64,000 nucleotides of DNA, from contig CAIXBR010000010.1 in the NCBI GenBank assembly GCA_903917735.1, positions 35,970 through 99,969 on the forward strand, written 5' to 3'. This document shows positions 19,432 through 28,926 of the stretch, piece by piece (position 1 is the first letter of the stretch; each line of letters starts with the position of its first letter). The notes below the pieces were generated by a model that saw nothing but the letters and a program-made list of their open reading frames with translations, had not been told where the DNA came from and made no database searches. The position numbers and the translations under genes are program-made. This DNA is from an uncultured Elusimicrobia bacterium (GTDB lineage Bacteria > Elusimicrobiota > Elusimicrobia > Elusimicrobiales > UBA9959).

Positions 19432-20969
19432 ATGCCTCCGAAAGTAGGTACTGATGATTTATCCAACATGCGGTACTGCACGGCTTCTATGACATGCTCC
19501 CGCTTTATCGCGGCGGCGCCTTCCAGGTCCGCTATGGTCCGAGAAATTTTCAGTATCTTATCCAGCGACCTGGCGGAGAAGCCCAGCTTGTTCATAGCGG
19601 TCTCAAGCACCGAAGAGGCGCCTTCGGGCAGGGCGCAATGGCGGCGCAGTTCGGCCCCGGCCATGAATGCGTTCGCCCGCGCGTGGCCGCCCTTGAAGCG
19701 GGCGCGCTGTATCTCTATCGCCTTCATCACCCGCGCAGCTATTACCGCCGAGGGCTCGCCCCTGGGAATAGCTTCCCAATCCGCGTACTTCACCGGCGAA
19801 AGCTGCACCTGCAGGTCTATGCGGTCCAGTATAGGGCCTGAGACCTTGGCCCGGTATTTGTGCACCTGCAGGGGAGTACAGGCGCAATCCCGCGTGGGAT
19901 GGCCCAGGTAGCCGCAGGGGCAGGGGTTCATGGCGGCCACAAGAAGAAAACGCGCCGGGTAGGCTACGCTCTCCTTTACCCTTGAGACAGTCACCTTCCA
20001 GGCTTCAAGCGGTTCGCGCAGCGCCTCTATGGCGGGGCGGGAGAATTCGGGGAACTCGTCGAGAAAAAGCACCCCGTTATGGGCCAGGGAAACCTCGCCC
20101 GGGCGCGGGCTGGCACCGCCGCCTATCAGGGCTGCATCGGAAATGGTATGGTGCGGCTCGCGGAAAGGCCGTTCCCTCACCAGGCGGCCGGCCAGGCCCA
20201 GGCCGCTGACGGAATAAAGCTTTGTGGTCTCGAGCGCCTCGTCGAAGTTCATAGAGGGCAGCAACGCGCCGAAGCGGCGGGCGAGCATGCTCTTGCCCGC
20301 GCCCGGAGGACCTACCAGGATTATGTTGTGGAAGCCCGCGGCGGCTATCTCCAGGGCGCGTTTGGCGAAAGGCTGGCCTTTCACTTCGGAGAAATCGCCC
20401 GCGGGCGCCCCGGCGGCGGGCTTATTCTCCTGCGCGGCGCAGGGCTTCAGCTCGGCAGCCCCGGTAAGCCAGTCAGCCACCTCCTTCAGGCTGGCTGCGG
20501 AAAGACATTTTATCCCCGAGACGGCGGCTTCGGCCGAGTTGCCGGCCGGAACTACCGCCGTCTTTCCCAACTCTTTCAGCGCCAGCAGCATCGGCAGCAC
20601 GCCGGCCACCGGGCGCAGCGCGCCGTCCAGCGCCAGTTCGCCTATAAAAAAAGTGTCTTCCAGGGCAGCCGGCGGTTTCTTGCCCAGCTTACCCGAGGCG
20701 GCCAGAACGCCAAGGGCTATGGGCAGGTCGAAGTGGGTGCCGGCTTTCTTTATCTCGGCGGGAGCCAGGTTCACGGTTATACGCTTGGAAGGGAAATCGA
20801 ATCCGGAATTGCGCACGGCGGCCACCACCCTGTCCTTGGCCTCCTTAACTGCGGCGTCGGGCAGGCCTACCACCACATAGGCCGGCAGGCCGGCGGCTAT
20901 ATAAACCTCGGCGTTCACCTGGAAGCCGTCTATGCCCTTCAGGCACAATGTGCGAAGCTTGGATAGCAT
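19428..20969 (-). CDS. comM: YifB/ComM-family Mg-chelatase-like AAA+ ATPase
   Basis: 513 aa. The N-terminal ChlI-type domain reads KGIDGFQVNAEVYIAAGLP and VGLPDAAVKEAKDRV. The AAA+ core has Walker A LVGPPGAGKSML near 219, Walker B LFLDEFPEF near 300, and NPCPCGYLGHP with a Cys cluster near 350. The C-terminal Mg_chelatase_C domain covers about residues 410-505. ComM is a hexameric helicase for branch migration of D-loops during natural transformation. It is the first gene of the comM-LysM-dprA-topA run. There is no Shine-Dalgarno sequence before the ATG. Confidence 0.95.
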   Translation of the reverse strand: MLSKLRTLCLKGIDGFQVNAEVYIAAGLPAYVVVGLPDAAVKEAKDRVVAAVRNSGFDFPSKRITVNLAPAEIKKAGTHFDLPIALGVLAASGKLGKKPPAALEDTFFIGELALDGALRPVAGVLPMLLALKELGKTAVVPAGNSAEAAVSGIKCLSAASLKEVADWLTGAAELKPCAAQENKPAAGAPAGDFSEVKGQPFAKRALEIAAAGFHNIILVGPPGAGKSMLARRFGALLPSMNFDEALETTKLYSVSGLGLAGRLVRERPFREPHHTISDAALIGGGASPRPGEVSLAHNGVLFLDEFPEFSRPAIEALREPLEAWKVTVSRVKESVAYPARFLLVAAMNPCPCGYLGHPTRDCACTPLQVHKYRAKVSGPILDRIDLQVQLSPVKYADWEAIPRGEPSAVIAARVMKAIEIQRARFKGGHARANAFMAGAELRRHCALPEGASSVLETAMNKLGFSARSLDKILKISRTIADLEGAAAIKREHVIEAVQYRMLDKSSVPTFGGI

Positions 20970-21049
20970 AATAAACCAGCCCCCCCGATAAATAACGGAC
21001 CAAACCCTCCGCGGAACAGGACTACTGCTGCCGCCCCCGGCCCGCGGGA

Positions 21050-22153
21050 CTAGCGGTGAAGGGAGAACGCCACTTCCTGGGCGCCGGTCCCTTCAAGCTC
21101 AAGTCCGAGAGAATCCCCGCGCAGCACGGCGCTCGCGAACTCCTGCGGATCCGGGTGGATAGGCTCTACGGTGAACAGCGCCACTCCGGAAGAATAGCTC
21201 TCGAGCCGCAGGCCTTTTACATCTACGCGCTGAAGCTGCGCTTTTATCTTTTCCAGCGCCGCCAGCCCGTCAACTCCGGAGATCTTCACCCGGATCGCGG
21301 CGTCAGATCTAAGAAAACGGTCGGATTTGGCGGCGGCTTCCTGGGCCAGCAGGTCCCCTGCCGAAGCCAGCGCCTTTGAAAAAGAAACAGCTTCCAAGGA
21401 GTCTATGGCGTTGGCCTGAATGGAAAGTTCCAGAAGGGACTTACCGGTCTTCGCTTCGTAGATCACGGCGGAAGCGTCCGCTTTGGAGGGATAAAAGCCG
21501 GTATTAATGCCGGCCCCGGAAGGCGAGGGAAAAGCCGAGGCGAAGATAAGCAGGTCCGCCCCGGCCGCTGAGGCGGCGGCGATCAGCGCCTCCCGCGGGC
21601 CCGAGACCAGCGCCTGCTCAGCCGTAAAAGGGAACTCTTTTATCGTCACGGCCGAACGCTTGGTGAAAGCGTCGCGGAAAGTTTTGGCGAAAGCCGGGGC
21701 CGGAGTTCCACCCTGGACGAAAGCGGCCACGGGGCCGGCCGCCGCCTTCCCGGCCAGGTTAAGGCCGCGCAGGGCTGAAGCCAGCCTGTCATGGTAAACC
21801 CACACTTTTGTGCCGACCCGGTAAAAAGCGCCGTCCTGCCCCTCCGAGACCACCTTGTGTTTTGCCACGTAAAGCTGCGGGGTCTTAAGCGGGCCGTTCT
21901 CCAGCGCCGGATAATTCTCGGCCCGGGCGGTATCGTCCATATAAAGCTCGGCGGCGCGCCTCACCGCGCTTCTCTGCGCGTCCAGCACGGCTTTGTCACG
22001 CGAGGCGCCCAGGTCGGCGGCGTTAAAATCGGCGGACCCTTCCGCGTAGAGCATCTCCGGGTCGGCTTTAAAGGAGCCCGGGGCCGGGGATGTGGCGCAG
22101 GCCGCGGCCGCCGCCAGCAAGGCTGGCGCTAATATCCTGGCTAAATTTTTCAT
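21050..22153 (-). CDS. Putative lipoprotein of unknown function
   Basis: 367 aa. The N-terminal signal ends in a lipobox-like LAAAAAC (Cys19), so it is probably lipid-anchored. Residues about 34-130 (YAEGSADFNAADLGASRDKA through VGTKVWVYHDRL) resemble the LPP20/FlgT-N type module of envelope lipoproteins. The centre (FPFTAEQALVSGPREALIAA and ADLLIFASAFPS) resembles FlgT-like or curli-assembly-type periplasmic domains. It is the last gene of the cluster that starts at mtaB, 12 bp after the histidine kinase. Function unknown. Confidence 0.7.
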   Translation of the reverse strand: MKNLARILAPALLAAAAACATSPAPGSFKADPEMLYAEGSADFNAADLGASRDKAVLDAQRSAVRRAAELYMDDTARAENYPALENGPLKTPQLYVAKHKVVSEGQDGAFYRVGTKVWVYHDRLASALRGLNLAGKAAAGPVAAFVQGGTPAPAFAKTFRDAFTKRSAVTIKEFPFTAEQALVSGPREALIAAASAAGADLLIFASAFPSPSGAGINTGFYPSKADASAVIYEAKTGKSLLELSIQANAIDSLEAVSFSKALASAGDLLAQEAAAKSDRFLRSDAAIRVKISGVDGLAALEKIKAQLQRVDVKGLRLESYSSGVALFTVEPIHPDPQEFASAVLRGDSLGLELEGTGAQEVAFSLHR

Positions 22154-22165
22154 GAAGTCCCCTTC

Positions 22166-24091
22166 CTATTTTTTTGATACCGGCAGCGCGAAGAAGAACT
22201 TCGCGCCTTTGCCCGGTTTTGACTCGACCCAGATCTTGCCGCCGTGCTTTTCCACCACTGATTTGGAAATGGCCAGCCCAAGACCGGTCCCCGGCACCTG
22301 GTTGGCGCTGGTCCTGCCGCGGTAAAACTTATCGAACACCATCTTCTGTTCTTCCGCCGGTATGCCTGGGCCGTTGTCCTCCACACAGATCACCACGGCC
22401 TCGCCCTTGTCCGTGCCGCTCACCAGAACATTGGCGCCGGCGCCGGCGTATTTTATGGCGTTTATAAGGAGATTGTCTATCACCTGCGTAATCCACCGGG
22501 TGTCGGCCTGGACGTGCGGCAGCACCTTGGAGGTGCTGTTGGCGATGGAGACCTTGCTTTCCCTGGCCTTCAGCTGGATGGTGGAGACCGAGGAGCGCAC
22601 CAGCTCCGCCAGGTCCACCTTCTGGAACTCCATCTCCACCTTGCCGTTAAGCCGCGATAGGTCCAGCAGGTTGGAGATCAGATTCGTCAGGCGGTTAACC
22701 GACTGGTCCGTGACCGTAAGGAAATTATGCTGCTGCTCGTTTAGCGGCCCCACCTCCCCGCTGAGTATGACGGAGACGAACCCCTTTATGGTGGTCAGCG
22801 GGGTTTTCAGTTCGTGGCTGACGGTGGCCAGGAAATCATCCTTCAGCCTGTTAAGCTGTGCCAGTTCCTCCGCTGTTCTGGAGAGGTTGCCGTATAGGGT
22901 GACCATCTCTATGATGATGGCCAGCTCGTCGGCGATAATGGTGAGGAATTCCAACTGGTCGGGGGTAAAGAAATCCTGGCGGCGGCTGCCCACACGCATC
23001 ACGCCGATAATGCGGTCGTGCAGGGAAATAGGGACTATCATCAGGGAATGTATCTCCCACAGCTTGGCGTAGCGGGTGAGCACGTCCGGGTCGTTCTGCG
23101 CGTCGGCGGTGATGAAGGGCTTGCGTGTGAGGAAGGTGCGCACCGAGGCCGAGGCGTGGTTGCTGACCGGGATGCTGTAGAGCATGCGCTCGGAATCGGG
23201 GATGCCGAACGAGCCGGTGCTTACCACCAGCTCCCCTTTGGTCTCGTCGAAGAGCAGGCAGGCCACCACGTCGGCCTCCACCATTTTAGCCACGATATTC
23301 AGTATGGCGGCGCAGCCGCCCTGGGGGTCTTGTTCCGGCCCCGTCACCTTAGTGACCACCTCGTACAGGGCCTTGCGCTCGCGGGCGCGCTGTATCAGGC
23401 GCGACCCCGCCACGTCCAGCTCCTTCACCACGGCGTTCACCTCTTCCTTCAGGTGCTCTGTCTCTTTTTTCAGGGTAAAGACCTTGTCCGAAACTTTTGA
23501 AATGGAGGTAAGTTGGGAGGCCACAAAGCGCAGGTACGGCTGGGCCGCGTCGAAAGAGGCGGCAGAGGAGGCCCCAAAAACTATCAGCCGTTCCGCGGCT
23601 CCCGCCGCTGGTTTGAAAGGGCACATCAGGACGGACTTGATGTCGAAAACGGAAAAAAGCTCGGCTACGCCCTGGTAGTCGCCGGTGCGCACGTCGTCGA
23701 AGCGCAGCAGCTCGCCTTCGGCGGAACTGCGGTCGAAGGCGCTCCATTTATAAGAAGTAAGCAGCTTGGGCTCCACCTTGAAATGCTTGAGGTAATTCAC
23801 CAGCTTCCACTGGCCCTCCTGCTTTTCAAATACCAGCATGGAGCTGTCCGGAAAGGCCTTGTGGAACTTTATCAGATAGTAGTTGGTGATGTCGCCGTAA
23901 TGCTCGGCCTGCTCAGGGGCGTAAGCGCGCTCCATGGTTTCCCGGGTGAAGGCGGTGAAGTCCTGGAAAGACCTTTTAGAGACGCGCAGCGCGCTTTCCG
24001 CGGGCAGCACGGTCCTGAATTTCAGGTACCAATAGGCCCCGAAAGCGCCCGTAGCGCCCAGAACACCCGCACCTATAAGTTCGTTCAGCAT
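22166..24091 (-). CDS. GAF-domain sensor histidine kinase
   Basis: 641 aa. A single N-terminal membrane segment lies at residues 4-25, then a region of about 170 residues with no recognised domain, a coiled coil at about 200-235, and a GAF domain at about 236-395. The HisKA domain has FLATVSHELKTPLTTI (phospho-acceptor His426). The HATPase domain has the N box (DNLLINAIKYAG), DNGPGIP, and GTGLGLAISKSVVEKHGG. It autophosphorylates on His in response to an unknown, probably cytoplasmic or small-ligand, signal. No response regulator is adjacent. It lies 2 bp downstream of the DnaA-like ATPase gene, so it probably works with that cluster. Confidence 0.9.
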   Translation of the reverse strand: MLNELIGAGVLGATGAFGAYWYLKFRTVLPAESALRVSKRSFQDFTAFTRETMERAYAPEQAEHYGDITNYYLIKFHKAFPDSSMLVFEKQEGQWKLVNYLKHFKVEPKLLTSYKWSAFDRSSAEGELLRFDDVRTGDYQGVAELFSVFDIKSVLMCPFKPAAGAAERLIVFGASSAASFDAAQPYLRFVASQLTSISKVSDKVFTLKKETEHLKEEVNAVVKELDVAGSRLIQRARERKALYEVVTKVTGPEQDPQGGCAAILNIVAKMVEADVVACLLFDETKGELVVSTGSFGIPDSERMLYSIPVSNHASASVRTFLTRKPFITADAQNDPDVLTRYAKLWEIHSLMIVPISLHDRIIGVMRVGSRRQDFFTPDQLEFLTIIADELAIIIEMVTLYGNLSRTAEELAQLNRLKDDFLATVSHELKTPLTTIKGFVSVILSGEVGPLNEQQHNFLTVTDQSVNRLTNLISNLLDLSRLNGKVEMEFQKVDLAELVRSSVSTIQLKARESKVSIANSTSKVLPHVQADTRWITQVIDNLLINAIKYAGAGANVLVSGTDKGEAVVICVEDNGPGIPAEEQKMVFDKFYRGRTSANQVPGTGLGLAISKSVVEKHGGKIWVESKPGKGAKFFFALPVSKK

Positions 24092-24093
24092 CT

Positions 24094-25929
24094 TTATACC
24101 AGGTCTACCAGAGTTTTAGCGTATACGGCTTTTGAATTAAGCCTGTCGCTGGGCAGCCACGCGCTCTTCACGAGGTAGCTGTCCAGTATCTTGAAAGTAA
24201 GGTGGCGGAATTCCCCCTCCTGCGCGCCCAGCGCCGAGGTGGGCTGCGGGCCCATTATTATGGCCCCGTTAATGCCCCGCTCGCTGGCAAAATTGCCTAT
24301 TTTAAAAGGTATGCCGTAAAGCTCGTCGGAGTTGTACTCCTCTATAAAGACCTGGCTCCACTCGGTGTTCAGGCCCAGTTCTTTCGCGCGCTCGTGAACG
24401 GAGAAAAGAGCGAACTCGGCCTCGCGCCGCATACCCCTGGGATAGAATATCCCCCATTTGAACCAGGCGTCGCGCGCGGAGGGCTGCCAGGAGGCGGCTT
24501 TGGCCAAGGCATCCTCGCCGGGAGGCGCGCCGGCGGCGGCTTCTCCTGCGCCGAGCAAAGTACCCAGCAGCTGGGCGTGGGTGGCGTTATTCATCGGGTT
24601 GACCACGAATTTTTCCAGCTTCTTCATGCCTTCCAGCGTCTTGACCACGTCTCCGAACGGCATGGAACCGGCGGCGAAGTAGTTATTGATCTCTTCCTCC
24701 GAAAGCTTTACCTCCAGCCCCTGCAGGAGCTGGTTCAGGATGGCCTTGTAGGCCTGCGCGGCGGGCATCTTCAGGTCCACCATCCAGCCCTGCGTGAACT
24801 GGAACCCGACCGCGTCCTCAAGTCCGGCCAGCGACTTGGGCGGGAAGACCGAGGTGACCACGATCTGCTTGTTCTGCGTTACAAAATCGTTGAGCCACTT
24901 GGAAAGATATTTTTTATTATCTTCCGAGACCATAAGCAGGTGCACGTCGTCTATTATCAGCACCTTCACCTTGGCGAACATCTCCTCCAGGCGGGCCATC
25001 GCGCCGTCCTTTATGGCCAGTTCAATGCCCTTGGAAAGCTTTATCCCGTCGGTAACGAAGATATTGCTCTGGCCTATGGAAGCGGAAAGCCCGTAAGAGA
25101 TGGAATTCACAAAATGGGTCTTGCCGGTGCCGGGGTTGCCGAAAACCAGCAGGGGGTTGTAGATAACGCCAGGATTTTCCACAACGGCCATGGCGGCGGC
25201 GTGGGCGAAACGGTTATGCGAGCCGGCTATCAGGGTCTGGAAACTGTAGGTGGGGATCAGCGGCAGCTCCATGGACCACCGTGCTTTTATCCTGGACGAA
25301 GCAGAAGGCCCGGCCGCGGCAGGCGCGGCGGCGGAAGCGGCTACAGGGGCCGGGGCTTCTTCCCTTCTGGTCCGCGTGGAAATGGACGGAACGCCCATCC
25401 CCTGCCTTCCGGACTGTTTTGCCGGTTCGGGCGCTGGTTCGGGCGCGGGCCTGGGCTGTTCTACCGGCCTGGGCGCCGGTTCGGGCGCGGGGGCGGGCCC
25501 GGGCTGTTCTACCGGCCTGGGCGCTGGTTCGGGCGCGGGCCTGGGCTGTTCTATCGGCCTGGGCGCCGGCTCGGACGCGGGGGCGGGCCTGGGCTTCTCG
25601 GCCTGGGGAGCGGTCTGCTGCTCCATTTTTAATTTAGGTCTAGGAGAATCGAAAGGCGCCGGCTCTCCGCCGAAGGCGTCCTCCGGCTCCGGCGCGGCGG
25701 CGCTTAGTTCCGCGGTAACCGCCTTCAGCTTTTTCATCATTTCCATTTCCAGTTTGGAAAGGTAGATGATGAAATCGAATTCGCCTGATGTTTTTTCGGG
25801 ACGTGAACATACGCTGCCAAGTTTCTTAACTATCAGGAAGATGTCTTTCATCTCCCCTTTTATCAGCAGTTTATGCCGGCCTGGATTTTTGTCGTTCGGC
25901 GCCGGTGCGACGTCCCACTTTTTTATCAT
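24094..25929 (-). CDS. DnaA-like AAA+ ATPase with Pro/Ala-rich linker, not the replication initiator
   Basis: 611 aa. The N-terminal domain (about 1-80) is unrecognised. A low-complexity linker (about 85-205) is built from repeated PAPEPAPRPVEQPRP units. The AAA+ domain is clearly DnaA-like: SFQTLIAGSHNRFAHAAAMA (about 229-248), Walker A GNPGTGKTHF (264-273), Walker B VLIIDDVHLL (323-332) and a sensor-1-type VVTSVFPP. The DnaA domain IV helix-turn-helix with its signature is absent. In its place is a C-terminal domain of about 120 residues (KWGIFYPRGMRREAEFALFS, NGAIIMGPQP). It probably acts as an ATP-dependent scaffold or loader for an unknown process. It sits 5 bp after the acidic protein gene and 2 bp before the kinase gene. 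Confidence 0.85.
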   Translation of the reverse strand: MIKKWDVAPAPNDKNPGRHKLLIKGEMKDIFLIVKKLGSVCSRPEKTSGEFDFIIYLSKLEMEMMKKLKAVTAELSAAAPEPEDAFGGEPAPFDSPRPKLKMEQQTAPQAEKPRPAPASEPAPRPIEQPRPAPEPAPRPVEQPGPAPAPEPAPRPVEQPRPAPEPAPEPAKQSGRQGMGVPSISTRTRREEAPAPVAASAAAPAAAGPSASSRIKARWSMELPLIPTYSFQTLIAGSHNRFAHAAAMAVVENPGVIYNPLLVFGNPGTGKTHFVNSISYGLSASIGQSNIFVTDGIKLSKGIELAIKDGAMARLEEMFAKVKVLIIDDVHLLMVSEDNKKYLSKWLNDFVTQNKQIVVTSVFPPKSLAGLEDAVGFQFTQGWMVDLKMPAAQAYKAILNQLLQGLEVKLSEEEINNYFAAGSMPFGDVVKTLEGMKKLEKFVVNPMNNATHAQLLGTLLGAGEAAAGAPPGEDALAKAASWQPSARDAWFKWGIFYPRGMRREAEFALFSVHERAKELGLNTEWSQVFIEEYNSDELYGIPFKIGNFASERGINGAIIMGPQPTSALGAQEGEFRHLTFKILDSYLVKSAWLPSDRLNSKAVYAKTLVDLV

Positions 25930-25934
25930 AGTGC

Positions 25935-27944
25935 TCAGCGAAGTATAAGATCGGTCACAAGGTCCAGCGCCGCGGAGTGGCTGAAGTTGGACGGATCGTA
26001 ATGCCTAAAAAACCCCCCGGAAGAAGAGAAAGCGTTCTCCATCTCGTAGACTTTTTCCTGGGGGATGTTGCCGACGCAGATCAGGCCCAGTGCCCCGATG
26101 TCCGCCACCGACTGGTGAAGGAAATTGGCGTTTATATCAGGATCGCACTCGCGCACCGCGGCGCGCTTGATGAACATGGGCTTCGTAGGCGATTTCAGAC
26201 AGATAGAATCCAGCTCGGCCATGACGGTCGCGCAAAGCGCCCTGTCTTCGGCGGCATAAAGGAACATCAGCGCCTTAACGCGCTCCGCGGGTATGCCGTC
26301 CGGAACGGGCTTGGAAGCCAGGACGTCGAGGTCCCCTGCCTGTGAACGGGAAGTTTCCCCAAGGGTAGCGCCTGCGTCGGAAATTACGGTTTTACCTCCT
26401 TCCCCGGAAGCGCCGGGCGGCGGCGCCACCACCAGCGTCTCGTCACCTGACTGCGCGGCCGGGGCCTGCCCGGACAAAAGCGAAATGGCCGGCTCGAGTT
26501 GTATCCCCTGGGAGGCCTGCGTCTCAGGCGCCGGAGCAGCCGCATCCTGCGCACGAAGTTCTATTCCACCGCCCTGTATTCCAGGCTGCGGTTCGGAAAG
26601 GGGCTCCGGCTGCGATACCGACTGTACTTCAGGCTGTGCTCCAGGCTGCATGCCTAAATCAAGTTCCGCTCCGGCAGGCTTAACGGACGGCTGTTTCGCA
26701 ACTACCTCAGGCTGCGCCTCTGAAAACACATTTTGGGCCGCCTCGATGGCCGGCTCAACAGGCTGCGGGATCTGCGGGGTTTCCGCTGCCCGCTCAGCCT
26801 GGGTCACCGGTTCAGCCTCGGGCTCCGGAGCGGGCGTCTCCCCCGCGTCCTGGACAGGCTGCTCTTCGGCCTTTGAAGGTTCAATGGTAAACGCCTCGAA
26901 ACCGGTTTCAGGCTCGGCCGCGGGTCCGGGCAGAGCCGGCTCGGACTCCGGGGAAGGCTGTAGCTCTTCGGGCTGCGGCATTTCTGTTTTTTCTTCTTCG
27001 GGCTGGTTGTTTCCCACGTCCCCCCCCTGCGGCTGTGCGGCCGCTTTAAGTTGCCGTTCGAATTCTATTAGTTCGTCCATACCCGGCTCTATATCCCCGG
27101 ACACTTCCGCCTGAGGCTGGGCGGCGTCTATGGCGACTTCAGGCTCCGGCCGGCTATTTTCAACTGGGGCAGGCTCGTCTTTTGAAGGCTCTCCGGTCCC
27201 GGAAAGCTGCATGAGCGCGTCTATGTCCGGTATGCCAAAATCCCTGGTAGTATCATAAGGCCTGACGGAGCTGCGGACTTCGGAAAACTGGTCGGCCTGC
27301 GGAGCTTCGGACAGTTCGGCCTGCGGCATTATAAGGTCCGGCTCGGGTTGCATCGCCTCCTCCTGCGGGGGCAGTTGCTCTTGCGCAGGCGGGGTCAGCT
27401 CGGGAACGGAAAGGGACGGGCCTGCCGGCTCCGCAGTATTTTCAGCGGAAGGTTCCAACGGGACTTCTTGAAGTTCAACGGGAGAGTCGGTTTTTTTCTC
27501 TTCCTTTTGCGCCTCTTCTCCGAACATGTAATCCCCCAGGCTCAGAAGAACGAGTTTTTCCTGGGCTGGTTCTATCTGCACTGGCGCCGGCTCGGGCTGT
27601 TTTTCCTCCGGTGCCTCCGCGCCTTCGGGCAGGCCGGAGAAAGCCTCGAGAATTACAGTTTTGTCGGCATCGGCTGCCCTGGGTTCCGGTTCTGACACGG
27701 CCGTCTTTTCCGCGGGGACTTCTGCCCCTTCGGGAAGATTTGAAAAGGCCTGGAGGACTACCGTCTTATCGGCATCATAGGCAGGAGGTGCGGCTTTCAT
27801 CTCGCGTTTCGGCGCGGTCTCTGCGGGCGGCATTTCCGGCATTCTAATGCCGTCGAGTATGGACGGCATCTTGTTGAGCAGGCCGTTGAGGTCCGAAAGG
27901 ATATCGTCTATCGATTCTTTCTTTTTTCCGTCTTTACTATCCAT
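25935..27944 (-). CDS. Acidic Pro/Glu-rich low-complexity protein with conserved C-terminal domain
   Basis: 669 aa from the ATG at 27944. An in-frame GTG at 27965 lacks a ribosome-binding site, while the ATG has a G-rich stretch 5 nt upstream. A short N-terminal helix (SIDDILSDLNGLLNKMPSIL) is followed by about 500 residues dominated by Pro, Glu, Gln and Ala, predicted disordered. Embedded are two copies of DKTVxLxAFSxLPEGAE (near residues 59 and 94). The last 120 residues (from IPAERVKALMFLYAAEDRAL to ALDLVTDLILR) look folded. No known family is recognised. It is immediately upstream of the DnaA-like ATPase, which has its own Pro-rich linker, so the two may interact. Confidence 0.75.
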   Translation of the reverse strand: MDSKDGKKKESIDDILSDLNGLLNKMPSILDGIRMPEMPPAETAPKREMKAAPPAYDADKTVVLQAFSNLPEGAEVPAEKTAVSEPEPRAADADKTVILEAFSGLPEGAEAPEEKQPEPAPVQIEPAQEKLVLLSLGDYMFGEEAQKEEKKTDSPVELQEVPLEPSAENTAEPAGPSLSVPELTPPAQEQLPPQEEAMQPEPDLIMPQAELSEAPQADQFSEVRSSVRPYDTTRDFGIPDIDALMQLSGTGEPSKDEPAPVENSRPEPEVAIDAAQPQAEVSGDIEPGMDELIEFERQLKAAAQPQGGDVGNNQPEEEKTEMPQPEELQPSPESEPALPGPAAEPETGFEAFTIEPSKAEEQPVQDAGETPAPEPEAEPVTQAERAAETPQIPQPVEPAIEAAQNVFSEAQPEVVAKQPSVKPAGAELDLGMQPGAQPEVQSVSQPEPLSEPQPGIQGGGIELRAQDAAAPAPETQASQGIQLEPAISLLSGQAPAAQSGDETLVVAPPPGASGEGGKTVISDAGATLGETSRSQAGDLDVLASKPVPDGIPAERVKALMFLYAAEDRALCATVMAELDSICLKSPTKPMFIKRAAVRECDPDINANFLHQSVADIGALGLICVGNIPQEKVYEMENAFSSSGGFFRHYDPSNFSHSAALDLVTDLILR

Positions 27945-27984
27945 AGAACCGCCCCCGTGCCGCACAGGTAAATATATACGCGCG

Positions 27985-28926
27985 TTACTTTTTAATTATA
28001 GCAAGTTGTTTGCGCAGGATTAAACCTCTTTTAGCTGTTTCGGCGGCCTCGGCATCAGCCTTCCCGCCGGCTATGCCGGCCAAGACTTTATCCGCCTCGG
28101 GCGACGCGGAAAAGGCGATGCAGGAAATAGCCTCGGTCCGCAGCGCCGTTGCGGAGAAGGCGGTTTCAAGCAGGTACTTATGCCCCTCGGCGCGGCCCAG
28201 CCTGGAAAGGGCGCAGGCCGCGTAAAGTTTAACGTAGACGGAAGAGTCATGATCCATAGCGTACAGCATTTCCGGCTCGAACTCGGACAGGCCGGCCATG
28301 GAAGCCAGGAAGAAACCGCCCGCCTTCATGTCCACTTCGTCCCTGGCGGTAAGGGAGGCGGAGATCTCTTTTATGTGCGCAAGGTACGCCCCTGGCGGGA
28401 AGCCTAGGGCGATGGTAGTCCCCGCCTCTACCGCGGCCCTGCTGCAGGAAGAGACCGGCGCGGAACTCTCGGAGGTCTCCAGCAATATCTCGAACCAGTG
28501 CCGGCGGTCCTGGTCGTATACGTCGCGGGACCAGGCCCCGATAAGTTTTACCGCGGCATACGAAACCTTATAGTCCGGGCTGGAAATAAGCGGCGGCACG
28601 CGGCGCTTGTCCGAGTCGGGGAGGAATTTAAGTCCCCCCATCTTATCCAGCCCGTAAAGCACGCCTTCGTAGTTGAAGGACTTTTCATCCGTAAGGGCGT
28701 TCTCCGAACTTCGGGGAACGTTCATTTTTTTTTCAATGGGTCCCTGCATAAAAAAGAAGAACGCGCCGCAGGCCAGCAGCAGCAGGCCAGTAATAAGCAT
28801 GGCGTGGGAATCTTTTTTCGGGGGTGGCGGAAACGTTATCGTCACGGAGGAGACGTCGCGCCCGCAGATGCCGCATTTTCTGATATTATCGGAGTTATTG
28901 TAGGCGCAGGAAGGACACTTCCTCAT
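27985..28926 (-). CDS. Zinc-ribbon membrane protein with HEAT-like repeats
   Basis: 313 aa. The N-terminal C4 zinc ribbon (CPSCAYNNSDNIRKCGIC) covers residues 4-21. A single transmembrane helix (AMLITGLLLLACGAFFFF) lies at about 42-60. Helical repeats of HEAT type follow, for example YAACALSRLGRAEGHKYLLE and CIAFSASPEADKVLAGIAGG. The layout suggests a cytoplasmic zinc ribbon and an external or periplasmic HEAT domain for protein binding. Its ATG overlaps the mtaB stop (28923-28926, ATGA), so it is translated with mtaB. Function unknown. Confidence 0.75.
   Translation of the reverse strand: MRKCPSCAYNNSDNIRKCGICGRDVSSVTITFPPPPKKDSHAMLITGLLLLACGAFFFFMQGPIEKKMNVPRSSENALTDEKSFNYEGVLYGLDKMGGLKFLPDSDKRRVPPLISSPDYKVSYAAVKLIGAWSRDVYDQDRRHWFEILLETSESSAPVSSCSRAAVEAGTTIALGFPPGAYLAHIKEISASLTARDEVDMKAGGFFLASMAGLSEFEPEMLYAMDHDSSVYVKLYAACALSRLGRAEGHKYLLETAFSATALRTEAISCIAFSASPEADKVLAGIAGGKADAEAAETAKRGLILRKQLAIIKK

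Noticed and set aside
24202..25632. 476-codon plus-strand frame ending in Gly/Arg/Pro repeats
   Set aside because: Antisense to the DnaA-like gene; the repeats are the complement of its Pro/Ala linker.
24094..25929. Replication origin near a dnaA gene
   Set aside because: The DnaA-like protein lacks the DNA-binding domain, and I see no DnaA-box cluster, dnaN, or A/T-rich unwinding region beside it.
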